A stretch of DNA of 7,681 bases from positions 1 to 7,681 of the forward strand of contig CALEIS010000156.1 of the NCBI GenBank assembly GCA_937877675.1. The letters run 5' to 3'. The stretch's first letter is position 1. Every line of letters begins with the position of its first letter. Under the pieces are notes generated by a model. It was not told the origin of the DNA. It made no database searches and worked only from the letters and a program-made list of their open reading frames with translations. Source of the DNA: an uncultured Clostridia bacterium (GTDB lineage Bacteria; Bacillota; Clostridia; Oscillospirales; Acutalibacteraceae). Both the position numbers and the translations under genes were made by a program. This document shows positions 6,133 to 7,681 of this stretch, piece after piece.

Positions 6133-7368
6133 TTAGTTGTTTTCTTCACGCTGTTTGTCCAACAATGCTTTTACCTTAATAGACAAACCAAAGAGGTTAA
6201 TAAATCCTGCTGCGTCTTTCTGGTTGTAAGCGCCACCGTCATCACCGAATGATGCAACATTTTCATCATAAAGTGTGTATGGAGATGTAAGACCAGCGTT
6301 GATGATGTTACCCTTGTAAAGCTTGAGTTTTACATCACCTGTAACTGTTTTCTGTGTTTCGTCAACGAAAGCTGAAAGAGCTTCACGAAGAGGTGTGAAC
6401 CAAAGACCGTTGTAAACAACTTCACCGAATTTCTGTGCTACAAGCTTCTTGTAGTGCTGTGTATCACGGTCAAGACAAATCATTTCAAGAAGTTCGTGTG
6501 CCTTGTAAAGAATTGCGCCACCTGGAGTTTCATAAACACCACGAGATTTCATACCAACAAGACGGTTTTCAACGATATCAAGAAGACCGATACCATTTGC
6601 GCCACCAACTTCGTTGAGTTTTTCAACGATTGTAAGAGGGCTCATTTCTACACCATCAATAGCTGTTGGAACACCCTGCTCAAAGTGGATTGTAACATAT
6701 GTTGGAACATCTGGTGCATTTTCAGGTGAAACGCTCATTTCAAGGAAACCTGGCTTATTGTACATTGGCTCATTTGCTGGGTCTTCAAGGTCAAGACCTT
6801 CATGAGATAAGTGCCATACATTCTTATCCTTTGAATAGTTTGTTTCACGATTAATTTTAAGAGGAATATTGTGTGCTTCTGCGTATTCGATTTCCTGTTC
6901 ACGAGAAACGATATCCCATTCACGCCAAGGAGCAATAATTGCCATTTCAGGAGCAAATGCTTTTAATGTAAGTTCAAAACGAACCTGGTCATTACCTTTA
7001 CCTGTACAACCATGACAGATAGCATCTGCACCCTCTTTGATTGCGATTTCAGCAAGTCCCTTTGCGATACAAGGACGAGCATGAGAAGTACCTAAAAGAT
7101 ACTGTTCGTATTCAGCACCTGCTTTAAGACATGGCCAAATGTAATCCTTAACATATTCTTCTTTAAGGTCAAGAACATAGAGCTTTGAAGCGCCTGTTGC
7201 GAGAGCCTTTTCTTCAAGACCGTCAAGTTCAGTACCCTGACCAACGTCACCAGAAACTGCGATAACCTCACAGTTATTATAATTTTCTTTTAACCAAGGG
7301 ATGATGATTGATGTATCAAGACCACCTGAGTAAGCTAAAACAACCTTTTTGATGTCTTTCTTTTCCAT
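6133..7368 (-). CDS. argG: Argininosuccinate synthase
   Basis: ArgG joins citrulline and aspartate using ATP, giving argininosuccinate, AMP and pyrophosphate. The protein is 411 residues, close to the usual 400-410 of the common bacterial form and shorter than the E. coli type. Near the N-terminus it has the N-type ATP pyrophosphatase loop AYSGGLDTS (12-20). Substrate-site blocks include GTSHARPC (93-100), HGCTGKGNDQVRFE (119-132), NYSKDKNVWHLSHEG (177-191) and KSRGVYETPGG (274-284). The ATG at 7368 is preceded by GGAGG eight bases upstream. An upstream in-frame start at 7407 would pass through this site and is rejected. As the first gene after the promoter and ArgR-like operator array, it is probably the first cistron of a single long arg transcript. 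Confidence 0.98.
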   Translation of the reverse strand: MEKKDIKKVVLAYSGGLDTSIIIPWLKENYNNCEVIAVSGDVGQGTELDGLEEKALATGASKLYVLDLKEEYVKDYIWPCLKAGAEYEQYLLGTSHARPCIAKGLAEIAIKEGADAICHGCTGKGNDQVRFELTLKAFAPEMAIIAPWREWDIVSREQEIEYAEAHNIPLKINRETNYSKDKNVWHLSHEGLDLEDPANEPMYNKPGFLEMSVSPENAPDVPTYVTIHFEQGVPTAIDGVEMSPLTIVEKLNEVGGANGIGLLDIVENRLVGMKSRGVYETPGGAILYKAHELLEMICLDRDTQHYKKLVAQKFGEVVYNGLWFTPLREALSAFVDETQKTVTGDVKLKLYKGNIINAGLTSPYTLYDENVASFGDDGGAYNQKDAAGFINLFGLSIKVKALLDKQREENN

Positions 7369-7424
7369 TGTAAATTCCTCCGAAAAACTGAGTTCTAATT
7401 TGTGCAAAATGCAGTATGGGATAT

Positions 7425-7452
7425 ATTATACACACTTTTAAAATGAAATCAA
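7425..7452 (-). promoter_or_regulatory. Sigma-A type promoter for argG operon
   Basis: On the minus strand, TTGATT (7452-7447) lies 16 bases before a perfect TATAAT (7430-7425). Transcription would start near 7418, giving a leader of about 50 bases before the argG ATG, too short for a typical T-box or large riboswitch. Just inside this leader is the small palindrome TGCAAAATGCA (7402-7412), which resembles ArgR half-sites. The assignment rests on motif and position only. Confidence 0.72.
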
Positions 7453-7459
7453 GTCTTTT

Positions 7460-7568
7460 TGCATATTTTTTCAATATTTTTTGTATTTTTATGCATTATT
7501 TCAATTATTTATTGAATATATATGCAGTATTTATGCAAATTTATTACATATTCTGCATATTTTATGCA
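7460..7568. promoter_or_regulatory. Candidate ArgR/AhrC operator array (ARG boxes)
   Basis: The ARG-box core has the form TGAAT or TGCAT, four A/T bases, then ATTCA or ATGCA. TGAATATATATGCA (7513-7526) fits exactly. TGTATTTTTATGCA (7482-7495) and TGCATATTTTTTCA (7460-7473) fit with one change each. TGCATATTTTATGCA (7554-7568) and the overlapping TGCAGTATTTATGCA (7523-7537) fit with one extra spacer base. Start-to-start distances of 22, 31 and 41 bases are close to two, three and four helical turns, as expected for an arginine repressor hexamer contacting one DNA face. The array begins 7 bp upstream of the -35 element. The sequence is AT-rich, which raises the chance of fortuitous matches. A divergent gene beyond the right edge might share the array. 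Confidence 0.65.
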
Positions 7569-7649
7569 TTTATTCACGATTTAATGTATAAAAGTGCTTT
7601 TTAACCGTATATTTTTATTGTGAAATTTGAATTTATCGGGGAGATTGTT
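7569..7649. other. AT-rich non-coding stretch between operator array and REP copy C
   Basis: No gene is recognised here, and with the flanking sites it completes the 313-base gene-free region upstream of argG. It contains one loose further ARG-like half-site pair (TGCATTTATTCA, 7566-7577, spacing too short). I see no convincing terminator or second promoter. Confidence 0.5.
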
Positions 7650-7676
7650 GTAGGGGTCGGCGTCCTCGACGACCCG
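7650..7676 (+). repeat. REP-like palindrome, copy C, upstream of the arg promoter
   Basis: GTAG (7650-7653) is followed by the 22-base imperfect hairpin (7654-7675; arms GGGTCG and CGACCC, loop TCCT), with the next base G also shared. The 27-base core is identical to copy B on the opposite strand and differs from copy A by one loop base. It lies about 200 bp upstream of the -35 element and 5 bases from the window edge, so further elements may follow outside. Confidence 0.88.
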
Positions 7677-7681
7677 AACCA

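Noticed and set aside
7369..7407. Longer argG start adding 13 residues
   Set aside because: The extension runs through the GGAGG in front of the ATG at 7368 and lies in the predicted leader.
7369..7418. T-box or riboswitch in the argG leader
   Set aside because: The predicted leader is only about 50 bases, with no T-box motif and no terminator structure.
7416..7604. Plus-strand open frame of 62 codons rich in F, I and Y
   Set aside because: It is a chance frame in AT-rich operator DNA, has no ribosome binding site, and overlaps the promoter and ARG boxes.
3395..7676. CRISPR array from the repeated GC-rich element
   Set aside because: The three copies are kilobases or hundreds of bases apart, in both orientations, with no regular spacers and no cas genes.

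Overview
The window is a nearly complete arginine-biosynthesis operon. All genes lie on the minus strand and are transcribed right to left: argG, argH, argC, a REP-associated tyrosine transposase (RAYT) gene, argJ, argB and argD. argD is cut by the left edge and lacks roughly its last 30-40 codons. The low GC content, strong GGAGG-type ribosome binding sites, the argC-J-B-D order and the protein sequences suggest a Bacillota genome, probably a clostridial or oscillospiral gut/rumen-type anaerobe. That placement is an inference from style; no taxonomic marker is present.

Layout. At 7369-7681 there is no gene. It holds a sigma-A type promoter for argG, an AT-rich array of ArgR/AhrC-like operator half-sites just upstream of it, and a GC-rich REP-like palindrome at the far right. 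argG (6133-7368) and argH (4686-6056) are separated by 76 bp containing a bulged hairpin. argC (3742-4674, the short type) follows after 11 bp. Between argC and argJ sits a small RAYT gene (3227-3697) with one REP-like element immediately upstream and another inside its reading frame. argJ (2007-3221), argB (1098-1961) and argD (left edge to 1082) follow with short gaps. The argJ-argB gap holds four tandem heptamers.

How the genes work together. ArgJ moves the acetyl group from N-acetylornithine to glutamate. ArgB phosphorylates N-acetylglutamate, ArgC reduces it to the semialdehyde and ArgD transaminates it to N-acetylornithine. ArgJ then releases ornithine and regenerates acetylglutamate, which is the acetyl cycle. 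ArgG and ArgH turn citrulline into arginine. Ornithine carbamoyltransferase (argF) and carbamoyl-phosphate synthase are not in the window. Control appears layered: an ArgR-like operator array at the promoter, and probable arginine feedback on ArgB, judged by its N-terminal helix and C-terminal signature.

The unusual part is the RAYT/REP module. Three copies of a GTAG-plus-hairpin element, identical except for one loop base, lie within about 4.3 kb. One is read through in frame by the transposase itself. Two form a 28-bp inverted pair inside the operon transcript, and the RAYT stop codon overlaps the argJ ribosome binding site.
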